From JAFLTL01 sp964389525 (GTDB taxonomy: Bacteria; Bacteroidota; Bacteroidia; Bacteroidales; Muribaculaceae), in assembly GCA_964389525.1 (NCBI GenBank), contig CAYMEX010000028.1:1-25343 (forward strand): DNA of 25,343 nucleotides. The letters are read 5' to 3'. The translations under genes and the position numbers were made by a program. How positions within the stretch are numbered: position 1 is the stretch's first letter; every line of letters begins with the position of its first letter. Under the pieces are notes generated by a model. It had not been told where the DNA came from. It made no database searches and saw only the letters and a list, made by a program, of their open reading frames with translations. Positions 1-7,985 of the stretch are shown piece after piece.

Positions 1-4
1 AGAA

Positions 5-622
5 ATGCCAGGATTAATTGGAAAGAAAATCGGAATGACATCCGTTTTCAGTGCCGACGGCAAGAATGTGCCGTGCACTGTTATCGAAGTTGGCCCCTGC
101 GTGGTTACTCAGGTCAAGACTGTTGAGACCGATGGCTACAATGCCCTCCAGCTCGGTTTTGGCGATCAGAAGGAAAAGCATCTGACGCAGCCCGAGATCG
201 GTCACTTCAAGAAGGCCGGAGTCGCACCCCAGCGCCACTTGGCCGAGTTCAAAGGTTTCGAGGGTGACTATAAGATGGGTGACACTATCTCGGTCGACTT
301 CTTCAGCGAGGCTGATTTTGTCGACGTTGTCGGCACCTCGAAAGGTAAGGGTTTTCAGGGCGTTGTAAAGCGCCATGGTTTTGGTGGCGTAGGTCAGAGC
401 ACCCACGGCCAGCACAACCGTCTCCGCGCTCCCGGTTCGGTGGGTGCCTGCTCGTATCCTGCAAAGGTGTTCAAGGGCATGCGCATGGCCGGCCAGATGG
501 GCAACGAGCGTGTGACGGTTCAAAACCTGCAGGTGGTGAAAATCATCCCTGAGCACAACCTGATGATGATTAAGGGCTCAATCCCCGGAGCCAAGGGTTC
601 AATCGTAATGATCGAGAAGTAA
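5..622 (+). CDS. rplC: 50S ribosomal protein L3 (uL3)
   Basis: L3 is one of the first proteins to bind 23S rRNA; its long internal loop reaches toward the peptidyl transferase centre. The 205-residue product begins MPGLIGKKIGMTSVFS, a typical L3 N-terminus, and has the family signature GTSKGKGFQG (about residues 110-119) followed by STHGQHNR (132-139), which belongs to the rRNA-reaching loop. Length is normal for the family. The ATG lies only 4 nt inside the window, so the upstream gene (expected rpsJ) and any regulatory region are not visible. It is followed after 6 nt by rplD, consistent with co-transcription. The start is supported by the fit to L3 N-termini; no Shine-Dalgarno can be judged. 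Confidence 0.97.
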   Translation: MPGLIGKKIGMTSVFSADGKNVPCTVIEVGPCVVTQVKTVETDGYNALQLGFGDQKEKHLTQPEIGHFKKAGVAPQRHLAEFKGFEGDYKMGDTISVDFFSEADFVDVVGTSKGKGFQGVVKRHGFGGVGQSTHGQHNRLRAPGSVGACSYPAKVFKGMRMAGQMGNERVTVQNLQVVKIIPEHNLMMIKGSIPGAKGSIVMIEK

Positions 623-628
623 ACGGAA

Positions 629-1249
629 ATGGAACTCGCAGTCTATAACATAAAGGGCGAAGACACCGGCCGCAAGGTGACACTGAGCGAAGAGGTGTTT
701 GGCATTGAGCCCAACGAGCACGCCATTTATTTGGACGTGAAGCAGTACTTGGCCAACCAGCGTCAGGGAACTCACAAGTCGAAAGAGCGCAGCGAGGTTT
801 CCGGCTCCACCCGTAAGCTCCACAAGCAGAAAGGTGGCGGCGGCAGCCGTATCGGCGATATCAATTCTCCGGTTCTGGTGGGTGGCGGCCGTGTATTCGG
901 ACCCTGTCCCCGCGACTATCGCTTCAAGCTTAACAAGAAGGTGAAGCAGCTCGCCCGCAAGAGCGCGCTCTCGCTGAAGGCCCGCGACGGAGAAATCGTT
1001 GTAGTGGAGAACTTCACCATCGAGGCGCCGAAGACCAAAGATTTCATAAATATTGTGAAAAATCTTAAAGTTGACGGCAAGAAGGTGCTGGTAGTTTTAC
1101 CCTCCCAGGATAATAACGTATATTTGTCGTCGAGAAATGTGCCCGATGCAGTGGTGACTACTGCAGCGGACATCAATACGTATACGCTTCTCAACAACAA
1201 GGCCATCCTCATAGCCGAGGGTAGCCTCGAGGCGATTAATAAACTTTAA
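629..1249 (+). CDS. rplD: 50S ribosomal protein L4 (uL4)
   Basis: L4 is an early assembly protein whose extended loop lines the constriction of the nascent-peptide exit tunnel. The 206-residue protein has the basic loop at about residues 47-75 (GTHKSKERSEVSGS then RKLHKQKGGGGSR), followed by the conserved GGGRVFGPCPRDY (about 85-97). In E. coli L4 also represses the S10 operon through the rpsJ leader; that leader would lie outside this window, so nothing can be said about it here. The gene lies 6 nt after rplC and 20 nt before rplW. The ATG chosen gives the usual MELAVYNIKG start. Confidence 0.97.
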   Translation: MELAVYNIKGEDTGRKVTLSEEVFGIEPNEHAIYLDVKQYLANQRQGTHKSKERSEVSGSTRKLHKQKGGGGSRIGDINSPVLVGGGRVFGPCPRDYRFKLNKKVKQLARKSALSLKARDGEIVVVENFTIEAPKTKDFINIVKNLKVDGKKVLVVLPSQDNNVYLSSRNVPDAVVTTAADINTYTLLNNKAILIAEGSLEAINKL

Positions 1250-1269
1250 GGCCCAGAAGGAGAATAACG

Positions 1270-1560
1270 ATGGACATACAGATAATCCCCGTTGTAACGG
1301 AAAAGGCAAACCGCCTTACCGACAAGCTCAACCGCTACACGTTCCGTGTGACGGAGTCGGCCAATAAGTTTCAGATCAAAGATCTCGTGGAGAAGCTTTA
1401 CGGCGTGAAAGTCGAGGCGGTTAACACAATGGTCGTCCGTGGCAAGAACAAGTCGCGTTACACAAAGAGCGGTTTCCTCCGCGGCAAGACAGCCGGCTGG
1501 AAGAAAGCCGTGGTGACGCTGGCAGAGGGTGCCACCATCGACTTTTATAGCAACATCTGA
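1270..1560 (+). CDS. rplW: 50S ribosomal protein L23 (uL23)
   Basis: L23 sits at the exit of the peptide tunnel and is a docking site for trigger factor and SRP. The 96-residue sequence shows VTEKANRLTDKLNRYTFRV near the N-terminus and KDLVEKLYGVKVEAVNT (about residues 38-54), the standard L23 fold signature. Unusually for this cluster, the ATG is preceded by a clear purine-rich AAGGAG at 1257-1262, 7 nt from the start codon. The next gene, rplB, starts 23 nt after the stop. Confidence 0.97.
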   Translation: MDIQIIPVVTEKANRLTDKLNRYTFRVTESANKFQIKDLVEKLYGVKVEAVNTMVVRGKNKSRYTKSGFLRGKTAGWKKAVVTLAEGATIDFYSNI

Positions 1561-1583
1561 CAGAATCATCTGATCAAATCATA

Positions 1584-2411
1584 ATGGCAGTAAGAAAATT
1601 CAAGCCCACCACACCTGGGCAGCGACACAAGGTTATTGGCGTGTTCAAAGGAGTGATAACTGCCACCACGCCAGAAAAATCTCTTACAGTCGGAAAAAGC
1701 AGTACGGGCGGACGTAACGCCGAGGGTCACCTGACCACCCGCTATCGCGGAGGAGGCCACAAGCGCAAGTACCGTATCATCGACTTCAAGAGAAACAAAA
1801 CAGGTGTGCCCGCAGTAGTAAAGTCGATCGAGTACGATCCTAACCGTTCGGCCCGTATCGCCCTTCTCTACTACGTGGACGGAGCGAAAGCCTATATCGT
1901 GGCACCTAACGGCCTTGAAGTAGGTCAGAAGGTGGTAAGCGGTCCCGATGCCGCTCCCGAGGTAGGAAACGCGCTTCCTCTCAATAAGATTCCCGTGGGA
2001 ACCGTAGTGCACAACATCGAGCTTCGTCCTGGCCAGGGCGCTCTTATGGCGCGTTCGGCAGGCACATTCGCCCAGATTGTATCGCGCGACGGCGACTACG
2101 TGATAGTCAAGTTGCCTTCGGGTGAGACCCGTCGTGTGCTTGGCGCGTGCATGGCTACAGTCGGCGTTGTCGGCAACAGCGAGCACTCGCTCGAGCGTTC
2201 GGGTAAGGCAGGACGCAGCCGCTGGCTCGGTCGTCGTCCTCACAACCGTGGTGTTGTCATGAACCCTGTCGATCACCCGATGGGTGGTGGCGAAGGCCGT
2301 GCTTCGGGCGGACATCCGCGTTCGCGCAAGGGCCTTTACTCAAAGGGCCTGAAGACACGCCGACCCAAGAAGCTCTCAAACAAGTATATTATCGAGCGCA
2401 GGAAGAAATAA
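1584..2411 (+). CDS. rplB: 50S ribosomal protein L2 (uL2)
   Basis: L2 stabilises the large subunit around the peptidyl transferase centre and helps join the subunits. The 275-residue protein contains the OB-fold and SH3-like halves; the C-terminal signature HPMGGGEGR begins at His231, equivalent to the His229 of E. coli L2 that has been linked to peptidyl transfer activity. The basic C-terminal tail (RRPKKLSNKYIIERRKK) is intact. The start MAVRKFKPTTPGQRHK matches the family, so the ATG at 1584 is secure. It lies 24 nt upstream of rpsS. Confidence 0.98.
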   Translation: MAVRKFKPTTPGQRHKVIGVFKGVITATTPEKSLTVGKSSTGGRNAEGHLTTRYRGGGHKRKYRIIDFKRNKTGVPAVVKSIEYDPNRSARIALLYYVDGAKAYIVAPNGLEVGQKVVSGPDAAPEVGNALPLNKIPVGTVVHNIELRPGQGALMARSAGTFAQIVSRDGDYVIVKLPSGETRRVLGACMATVGVVGNSEHSLERSGKAGRSRWLGRRPHNRGVVMNPVDHPMGGGEGRASGGHPRSRKGLYSKGLKTRRPKKLSNKYIIERRKK

Positions 2412-2435
2412 TCAATCTTGACTATCTGAATCAAC

Positions 2436-2705
2436 ATGAGTCGTTCACTGAAAAAAGGACCCTTTATCAGCATCAAGCTGGAAAAGAAGGTATCCGACAT
2501 GGATGCAACTGGCAAGAAGTCGGTAATCAAGACTTGGAGCCGTGCCTCGATGATAGCGCCCGAATTTGTCGGCCACACCTTTGCCGTGCATAACGGCAAC
2601 AAGTTCATCCCCGTCTATGTGACGGAGAACATGGTGGGTCACAAGCTGGGTGAGTTTGCGCCCACGCGCACCTTCCGCGGCCACGCCGGCAACAAGAAGA
2701 AATAA
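2436..2705 (+). CDS. rpsS: 30S ribosomal protein S19 (uS19)
   Basis: S19 binds 16S rRNA in the small-subunit head and forms a heterodimer with S13. The 89-residue sequence starts MSRSLKKGPFISIKLEKKV and ends in a basic tail (FRGHAGNKKK), both diagnostic of S19. The motif WSRASMIAPEFVGHTFAVHNGNK covers the rRNA-binding core, here cited in part only as GHTFAVHNG. Length is normal for the family. A 52-nt spacer separates it from rplV, a little longer than its neighbours, with no hairpin I could see. Confidence 0.97.
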   Translation: MSRSLKKGPFISIKLEKKVSDMDATGKKSVIKTWSRASMIAPEFVGHTFAVHNGNKFIPVYVTENMVGHKLGEFAPTRTFRGHAGNKKK

Positions 2706-2757
2706 GCCGGAACGGGTCAAATCATAAACTGAATAACAAAAAGCTTACATCGCAACT

Positions 2758-3174
2758 ATGGGAGTAAGAAAAAGAGAGGCTGCCGACCAGCGGAAGGAAG
2801 AGCAGAAGCACATAGCTTTCGCGAAGCTCACCAACGTTCCGTCGTCGCCGCGCAAGATGCGCTTGGTAGCCGACCTTGTGCGCGGCAAGGAAGTGTTCCG
2901 TGCGCTGGGTATCCTCAAGTTCTCCAACAAGGAGGCAGCTGCCCGTCTGGAGAAGCTCGTGCGTTCGGCCATCGCCAACTGGGAGGCCAAGAACGAGCGT
3001 AAAGCAGAGTCCGGGGAGCTTTACATCAGCACTATATTCGTAAATCCGGCACCGATGCTGAAGCGTCTTCGCCCGGCCCCCCAGGGTCGTGGCTACCGTA
3101 TCCGCAAGCGGTCCAACCATGTCACCGTTGTGGTTGACACCATCGCCACAGACGTTAAAAACAACGAAGCCTAA
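2758..3174 (+). CDS. rplV: 50S ribosomal protein L22 (uL22)
   Basis: L22 spans all six 23S rRNA domains and its beta-hairpin lines the exit tunnel opposite L4; changes in that hairpin can give macrolide resistance. The 138-residue protein shows the core SSPRKMRLVADLVRGK (about residues 29-44) and the hairpin region PAPQGRGYRIRKRSNH (about 106-121), which looks intact. The N-terminus MGVRKREAADQRKEEQK is longer and more charged than in E. coli L22 (110 residues). rpsC follows after 6 nt. Confidence 0.97.
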   Translation: MGVRKREAADQRKEEQKHIAFAKLTNVPSSPRKMRLVADLVRGKEVFRALGILKFSNKEAAARLEKLVRSAIANWEAKNERKAESGELYISTIFVNPAPMLKRLRPAPQGRGYRIRKRSNHVTVVVDTIATDVKNNEA

Positions 3175-3180
3175 AGTTAT

Positions 3181-3903
3181 ATGGGACAGAAAGTAAATCC
3201 GATCAGCAATCGTCTTGGCGTCATCCGCGGCTGGGATTCCAACTGGTTCGGCGGCAAGAAGTACGGAGATACCCTGCTCGAAGATTCCAAGCTTCGTAAG
3301 TATCTCAACGTCCGTCTGGCCAAGTCGAGTGTTTCGCGCATCGTCATCGAGCGCACTCTCAAGCTCATCACTATCACTGTCTGCACTTCGCGTCCGGGTC
3401 TCATCATAGGCAAGGGCGGCACAGAGGTCGACAAGCTCAAGGAAGAGCTGAAGAAGATCACCGACAAGGAGGTACAGATCAACATCTTTGAAGTTAAGCG
3501 TCCGGAGCTCGACGCTGAGATCGTGGCAGCCAACGTGGCCCGCCAGATCGAGGGCAAGATCGCTTACCGCCGTGCGGTGAAGATGGCTATCGCGTCGACA
3601 ATGCGTGCCGGCGCCGAGGGCATCAAGATTCAGGTTTCGGGTCGTCTGAACGGTGCCGAGATCGCCCGCTCCGAGATGTTCAAGGAGGGTCGCACTCCGC
3701 TTCACACTTTCCGTGCGGATATCGACTATGCGCTTGTTGAGGCGCACACCAAGGTCGGTGTTATCGGCGTGAAGGTGTGGATCTGCCGTGGCGAGGTCTA
3801 TGGCAAGCGTGATCTTGCGCCTGCTTTTGGGGCAACTCAGAAGGAGGAGCGTCGTGAGGAGCGTCGTGGTGGCTTCCGTAAGCCCCGCGGTGGAAATCGT
3901 TGA
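3181..3903 (+). CDS. rpsC: 30S ribosomal protein S3 (uS3)
   Basis: S3 lies at the mRNA entry channel of the small subunit and, with S4 and S5, contributes to mRNA helicase activity. The 240-residue protein begins MGQKVNPISNRLGVIRGW, carries a type II KH domain whose GXXG loop is GKGG at residues 77-80, and has the C-terminal signature VGVIGVKVWICRGE. The tail after about residue 215 is very rich in Arg, Glu and Gly (KEERREERRGGFRKPRGG). It is followed 32 nt later by rplP. Confidence 0.97.
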   Translation: MGQKVNPISNRLGVIRGWDSNWFGGKKYGDTLLEDSKLRKYLNVRLAKSSVSRIVIERTLKLITITVCTSRPGLIIGKGGTEVDKLKEELKKITDKEVQINIFEVKRPELDAEIVAANVARQIEGKIAYRRAVKMAIASTMRAGAEGIKIQVSGRLNGAEIARSEMFKEGRTPLHTFRADIDYALVEAHTKVGVIGVKVWICRGEVYGKRDLAPAFGATQKEERREERRGGFRKPRGGNR

Positions 3904-3935
3904 ACAATATTGCATTGAATATACAATAGCAGAAA

Positions 3936-4367
<432 letters not shown>

Positions 4368-4373
4368 GCAGCC

Positions 4374-4571
4374 ATGAAACAGGAAGAGATAAAGGAAATG
4401 GCTACGGCCGACCTCAAGGAGCGTCTGGCCCAGATGGAGAAGGAGTACCGCCAGCTGAAGGCTCAGCATGCAGTTAGCCCTATCGACAGCCCTGCGAAGA
4501 TCACAAAGGACCGCAAGGCTATCGCGCGGGTGAAGACTGAGCTTCGTGCTCGTGAAATCAACAATAAGTAA
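4374..4571 (+). CDS. rpmC: 50S ribosomal protein L29 (uL29)
   Basis: L29 is a small two-helix protein near the tunnel exit beside L23, where trigger factor binds. The 65-residue product MKQEEIKEMATADLKER followed by a helix rich in Lys, Glu and Gln, ending RVKTELRAREINNK, fits the family; the segment ARVKTELR is the usual signature region. It sits between rplP (6 nt) and rpsQ (11 nt), the universal position for this gene. Confidence 0.95.
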   Translation: MKQEEIKEMATADLKERLAQMEKEYRQLKAQHAVSPIDSPAKITKDRKAIARVKTELRAREINNK

Positions 4572-4582
4572 GCCGCATCGAT

Positions 4583-4840
4583 ATGGAAACGAGAAATCTG
4601 CGCAAAGAGCGCGTCGGTGTGGTGTCGAGCAACAAGGCCGACAAGACAATCACTGTGACAGTGAAGTGGAAGGAAAAACATCCGATCTACGGCAAGTTTG
4701 TCAATAAGACCAAGAAGTTCCACGCCCACGATGAGAAGAACGAGTGCAGCATCGGCGATACGGTGCGCCTCATGGAGACCCGTCCCTTGAGCAAGACCAA
4801 GAGATGGCGTTTAGTTGAAATCATAGAAAAGGTTAAATAA
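4583..4840 (+). CDS. rpsQ: 30S ribosomal protein S17 (uS17)
   Basis: S17 is a primary 16S rRNA-binding OB-fold protein needed early in small-subunit assembly. The 85-residue protein starts METRNLRKERVGVVSSNKADKT and contains HAHDEKNECSIGDTVRLMETRPLSKTKRWR, the S17 signature (only its core GDTVRLMETRPLSKTKRW is diagnostic). It has a single Cys and no zinc motif. rplN follows after 6 nt. Confidence 0.96.
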   Translation: METRNLRKERVGVVSSNKADKTITVTVKWKEKHPIYGKFVNKTKKFHAHDEKNECSIGDTVRLMETRPLSKTKRWRLVEIIEKVK

Positions 4841-4846
4841 CGAGCC

Positions 4847-5212
4847 ATGATACAGACCGAATCACGCCTCACGGTAGCTGACAACAGCGGCGCTAAGGAG
4901 GCACTGTGCATCCATGTGCTCGGAGGCACCGGACGCCGTTATGCATCGGTAGGCGACATCATCGTGGTGTCGGTGAAGAGTGTCATTCCGTCGTCTGACA
5001 TTAAGAAGGGCACGGTATCCAAGGCCGTTGTGGTGCGCACCAAGAAAGAGGTGCGTCGTCCCGACGGGTCTTATATCCGTTTCGACGATAATGCCTGTGT
5101 GCTGCTCAACAATGCCGGCGAGCTCCGCGGCACACGTATCTTCGGCCCGGTAGCGCGCGAGCTGCGTGCGACCAACATGAAGATTGTGTCGCTGGCGCCT
5201 GAGGTGCTTTGA
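4847..5212 (+). CDS. rplN: 50S ribosomal protein L14 (uL14)
   Basis: L14 lies at the subunit interface, forms an intersubunit bridge and is the docking site of the silencing factor RsfS. The 121-residue protein begins MIQTESRLTVADNSGAKEA and contains the L14 signature in the segment VRRPDGSYIRFDDNACVLLN; the C-terminus ends FGPVARELRATNMKIVSLAPEVL. All are near-universal sequence features. The spacer to rplX is 47 nt. Confidence 0.98.
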   Translation: MIQTESRLTVADNSGAKEALCIHVLGGTGRRYASVGDIIVVSVKSVIPSSDIKKGTVSKAVVVRTKKEVRRPDGSYIRFDDNACVLLNNAGELRGTRIFGPVARELRATNMKIVSLAPEVL

Positions 5213-5259
5213 GAAAGAGACAGACGTCGAACCATCCCCATCAAGAAGCAAGCTAAGAA

Positions 5260-5583
5260 ATGAGCAAGTTAAAGATAAAGAAAGGCGACACTGTCTATGT
5301 TCTTTCCGGCGAGGACCGTGGCCGTCAGGGCCGCGTCCTCGAGGTGCTTCCCAAGAAGGAGCGCGCCATCGTGGAGGGCATAAACATTGTCTCGAAGAGC
5401 GCCAAGCCGAGCGCCAAGCATCCGCAGGGAGGCATCATCAAGATGGAGGCTCCGCTGCACATTTCCAACCTGAGTCTTATCGATCCGAAGAGCGGCAAGC
5501 CTACCCGTGTGGGTTTCCGCAAGGATGAGAAGGGCAACACGGTGCGTTATTCCAAGAAATCAGGAGAGGAGATCAAGCAATGA
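5260..5583 (+). CDS. rplX: 50S ribosomal protein L24 (uL24)
   Basis: L24 initiates assembly of the 50S subunit by binding the 5' domain of 23S rRNA and later sits near the tunnel exit. The 107-residue sequence has an N-terminal KOW motif, KKGDTVYVLSGEDRGRQGRV (about residues 6-25), followed by ALVEGINIV-like and GGIIKMEAPLHISNL segments typical of the family. Its TGA overlaps the rplE start as ATGA at 5580-5583, so translation of the two genes is probably coupled. Confidence 0.96.
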   Translation: MSKLKIKKGDTVYVLSGEDRGRQGRVLEVLPKKERAIVEGINIVSKSAKPSAKHPQGGIIKMEAPLHISNLSLIDPKSGKPTRVGFRKDEKGNTVRYSKKSGEEIKQ

Positions 5584-6128
5584 GCCAGAACAGTGTAAAG
5601 AAAGACTATCAGGAGCGCATCGTTCCTGCTCTGACCAAGGAGTTCAGCTACACGACTCCGATGCAGGTTCCCCGCCTGGAGAAGATTGTGATCAACCAGG
5701 GTCTGGGTGCCGCTACTCAGGACAAGAAGATCATCGAGACAGCTATCAATGAGCTGACTGCGATCACCGGCCAGAAGGCAGTTGCAACTCTGTCGCGCAA
5801 GGACATCTCGAACTTCAAGGTGAGAAAGAAGATGCCGATCGGTGTGAGAGTGACTCTGCGTCGCGAGAAGATGTATGAGTTTCTTGAGCGTCTCATCAGA
5901 GTGGCTCTTCCGCGTATCCGTGACTTCAAGGGCATCAACGGTAAGCTCGACGGCCGCGGCAACTACACTCTCGGTGTGACCGAGCAGATCATTTTCCCGG
6001 AGATCAACATCGACTCGATTTCCAAGCTCATGGGTATGAACATCACTTTCGTAACGTCGGCCAACACCGATGAAGAGGGTTTTGCTCTGCTGAAGCAGTT
6101 TGGACTTCCCTTCAAAAACGCTAAATAA
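5580..6128 (+). CDS. rplE: 50S ribosomal protein L5 (uL5)
   Basis: L5 binds 5S rRNA with L18, forms part of the central protuberance and contacts the P-site tRNA. The 182-residue protein has PRLEKIVINQGLGAA (about residues 31-45), the central segment KVRKKMPIGVRVTLRRE, and the C-terminal signature TLGVTEQIIFPEI (about 126-138). The start codon overlaps the rplX stop by 4 nt. In E. coli the S8 operator that controls the spc operon lies at this start; here the site overlaps rplX coding sequence, so an equivalent operator is not obvious. Confidence 0.97.
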   Translation: MSQNSVKKDYQERIVPALTKEFSYTTPMQVPRLEKIVINQGLGAATQDKKIIETAINELTAITGQKAVATLSRKDISNFKVRKKMPIGVRVTLRREKMYEFLERLIRVALPRIRDFKGINGKLDGRGNYTLGVTEQIIFPEINIDSISKLMGMNITFVTSANTDEEGFALLKQFGLPFKNAK

Positions 6129-6142
6129 GAGAGCACTCAACT

Positions 6143-6412
6143 ATGGCAAAAGAATCCATGAAGGCTCGTGAGGTGAAGCGTCAGAAGCTCGTAGCCCGGT
6201 ATGCGGCCAAGAAGGCTGCTCTCAAGGAGGCAGGTGACTACGAGGGACTTCAGAAGCTTCCCAAGAACGCCTCGAGCGTGCGTCTGCACAACCGTTGCAG
6301 CATCACGGGGCGTCCCAAGGGCTACATCCGACAGTTTGGCATTTCGCGTATTCAGTTCCGTGAGATGGCATCGGCGGGCTTGATTCCCGGTGTGAAGAAG
6401 GCAAGCTGGTAA
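6143..6412 (+). CDS. rpsN: 30S ribosomal protein S14 (uS14), long zinc-free form
   Basis: S14 is a late-binding protein in the head of the small subunit. The 89-residue product is the long form; it has the C-terminal signature RCSITGRPKGYIRQFGISR (about residues 52-70) and ends MASAGLIPGVKKASW. It has a single Cys (in RCSITG), so the CxxC pairs of the short zinc-binding form are absent. An unusually long 221-nt spacer separates its stop from rpsH, whereas most genes in this cluster are 6-50 nt apart. Confidence 0.96.
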   Translation: MAKESMKAREVKRQKLVARYAAKKAALKEAGDYEGLQKLPKNASSVRLHNRCSITGRPKGYIRQFGISRIQFREMASAGLIPGVKKASW

Positions 6413-6633
6413 CCAGAGATCGAGGCGACCGGGGCTCTGTCTGAGCTCCCGGCTACAGCCGAGAGAGAAGCAACTGATTTAATCTGACGCCGGTCATGCT
6501 CCATGAGTTGGAGAACAGACAGGCGCATACCCGGGCCGGGGAGCCTTGCGGAACAAATGACTCCGCTGGGTGCAGGCAATTAAATATTGTCGGGAGCGAC
6601 GAGTGTCCCGATCAATTTAACAAACAAATCAAA
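6413..6633 (+). promoter_or_regulatory. structured spacer before rpsH, candidate r-protein leader
   Basis: This 221-nt spacer holds no convincing gene. It has several inverted repeats: 6429-6437 pairs with 6443-6452 (one-base bulge, five-base loop); 6499-6503 pairs with 6509-6513; and 6586-6595 pairs with 6606-6616, with six contiguous pairs (TCGGGA / TCCCGA) and four more beyond a two-base bulge. The last hairpin ends 17 nt before the rpsH ATG, so it could block or present the initiation site. I found no TAnnTTTG promoter box here. A regulatory leader bound by S8 or another r-protein is an inference from position and structure. Confidence 0.5.
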
Positions 6634-7032
6634 ATGACTGATCCCATAGCAGATTATCTGACAAGATTGAGGAACGCTATCCACGCCGGCCATCGTGTGG
6701 TGGAGGTGCCTGCCTCAAACTTGAAAAAAGAGATCACAAAGATCCTTTTTGACCAGGGCTATATACTTAACTACAAGTTTATAGACGGTGTCAACACGCA
6801 GGGCGTGATAAAGATAGCGCTGAAATATGATCCGGTTGACCGCGTGAATGCCATCAAGGGCCTGAAGCGTGTATCTCGTCCGGGTCTTCGGCAGTATACC
6901 GGCTACAAAGATATGCCGCGAGTGCTCAATGGCCTTGGCATCGCTATCCTCTCGACATCGAAGGGTGTGATGACTAACAAGAAGGCTGCCGAGGAGAAGA
7001 TCGGCGGTGAAGTGCTTTGCTATGTTTATTGA
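6634..7032 (+). CDS. rpsH: 30S ribosomal protein S8 (uS8)
   Basis: S8 is a primary 16S rRNA-binding protein of the central domain and in E. coli represses the spc operon. The product has 132 residues and begins MTDPIADYLTRLRNAIHAG, the standard S8 start; the C-terminal signature is GLGIAILSTSKGVMTNKKA followed by GGEVLCYVY. The frame stays open upstream to 6496, but that extension resembles no S8 and falls in the structured spacer, so the ATG at 6634 is preferred. rplF starts 21 nt downstream. Confidence 0.97.
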   Translation: MTDPIADYLTRLRNAIHAGHRVVEVPASNLKKEITKILFDQGYILNYKFIDGVNTQGVIKIALKYDPVDRVNAIKGLKRVSRPGLRQYTGYKDMPRVLNGLGIAILSTSKGVMTNKKAAEEKIGGEVLCYVY

Positions 7033-7053
7033 TTTTAAGGGAGGACTTCAATT

Positions 7054-7608
7054 ATGTCAAGAATAGGTAAAGCGCCGATTGAGATACCCGCCGGAGTGAC
7101 GGTGACCGTAAAGGACAGTGTTGTAACGGTAAAGGGTCCGAAGGGTCAGCTTGAACAGGCTGTTAACCCTGATCTGGATGTGAAGATTGAGGATGGCCAC
7201 GTTATCGTGACCCGTCCGACCGATGACAAGGAGCACCGCTCGCAGCATGGTCTTTACCGTGCTCTTATCCACAACATGGTTGTGGGTGTTTCGACGGGCT
7301 ACAAGAAGGAGATGGAGCTCGTGGGTGTGGGCTACCGCGCCACAGCCACCGGACAGGTTCTGGAGCTGTCGCTTGGCTTCAGCCACGCTATCTATCTGAA
7401 ACTTCCGCCCGAGGTTAAGGTAGAGGCAAAGACTGAGCGCAACAAGAATCCTCTCATCATACTTGAGAGCGACGACAAGCAGCTTCTTGGTCAGGTGTGT
7501 GCAAAGATACGTTCGCTGCGTAAGCCTGAGCCTTACAAGGGCAAGGGTATCCGTTTTGTGGGTGAGGTTATCCGCCGCAAGTCGGGCAAGTCGGCAGGAG
7601 CGAAGTAA
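7054..7608 (+). CDS. rplF: 50S ribosomal protein L6 (uL6)
   Basis: L6 lies at the base of the L7/L12 stalk near the factor-binding site. The 184-residue protein starts MSRIGKAPIEIPAGVTV and consists of two similar alpha/beta domains; the C-terminal signature PEPYKGKGIRFVGEVIRRK (about residues 156-174) is intact. The start is preceded by a good Shine-Dalgarno-like AAGGGAGG at 7037-7044, 9 nt from the ATG, which is rare in this cluster. Confidence 0.97.
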   Translation: MSRIGKAPIEIPAGVTVTVKDSVVTVKGPKGQLEQAVNPDLDVKIEDGHVIVTRPTDDKEHRSQHGLYRALIHNMVVGVSTGYKKEMELVGVGYRATATGQVLELSLGFSHAIYLKLPPEVKVEAKTERNKNPLIILESDDKQLLGQVCAKIRSLRKPEPYKGKGIRFVGEVIRRKSGKSAGAK

Positions 7609-7633
7609 AGAACGGGCATAAATCGACTTCATC

Positions 7634-7978
7634 ATGAAATCCAAGATAGAAAGAAGAAATAAGATCAAGGCCCGCATCCGCGGCAAGCAGGAGGGCACGT
7701 CGGAGCGTCCGCGCATGACTGTGTTCCGCAGCAACAAGCAGATCTATGTGCAGGTGATCGATGATCTTGCCGGCAAGACTCTTGTATCGGCTTCGTCGCG
7801 TGGTCTTGAGGCTGGTGGCACAAAGTGTGAGATCGCAGCCAAGGTTGGCGGCGAGATCGCTCGCAAGGCTCTTGAGGCCGGTATCACCACTGTAGTGTTT
7901 GACCGCAACGGCTATCTTTTCCATGGCCGAGTAAAATCGCTTGCCGACGCAGCGCGCGAAGGCGGGTTAAAATTCTGA
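7634..7978 (+). CDS. rplR: 50S ribosomal protein L18 (uL18)
   Basis: L18 attaches 5S rRNA to the large subunit together with L5. The 114-residue protein begins MKSKIERRNKIKARIRGK, has the RPRMTVFRSNKQIYVQVIDD core (about residues 26-45) and ends in the signature VVFDRNGYLFHGRVKSLADAAREGGLKF, of which FDRNGYLFHGRVK is diagnostic. It lies 25 nt after rplF and 7 nt before rpsE. Confidence 0.97.
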   Translation: MKSKIERRNKIKARIRGKQEGTSERPRMTVFRSNKQIYVQVIDDLAGKTLVSASSRGLEAGGTKCEIAAKVGGEIARKALEAGITTVVFDRNGYLFHGRVKSLADAAREGGLKF

Positions 7979-7985
7979 ACCGACA

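Noticed and set aside
6496..6633. In-frame upstream extension of rpsH
   Set aside because: S8 proteins start MTDPIADYLTRLRNA; the extra residues match nothing and lie in the hairpin-rich spacer.
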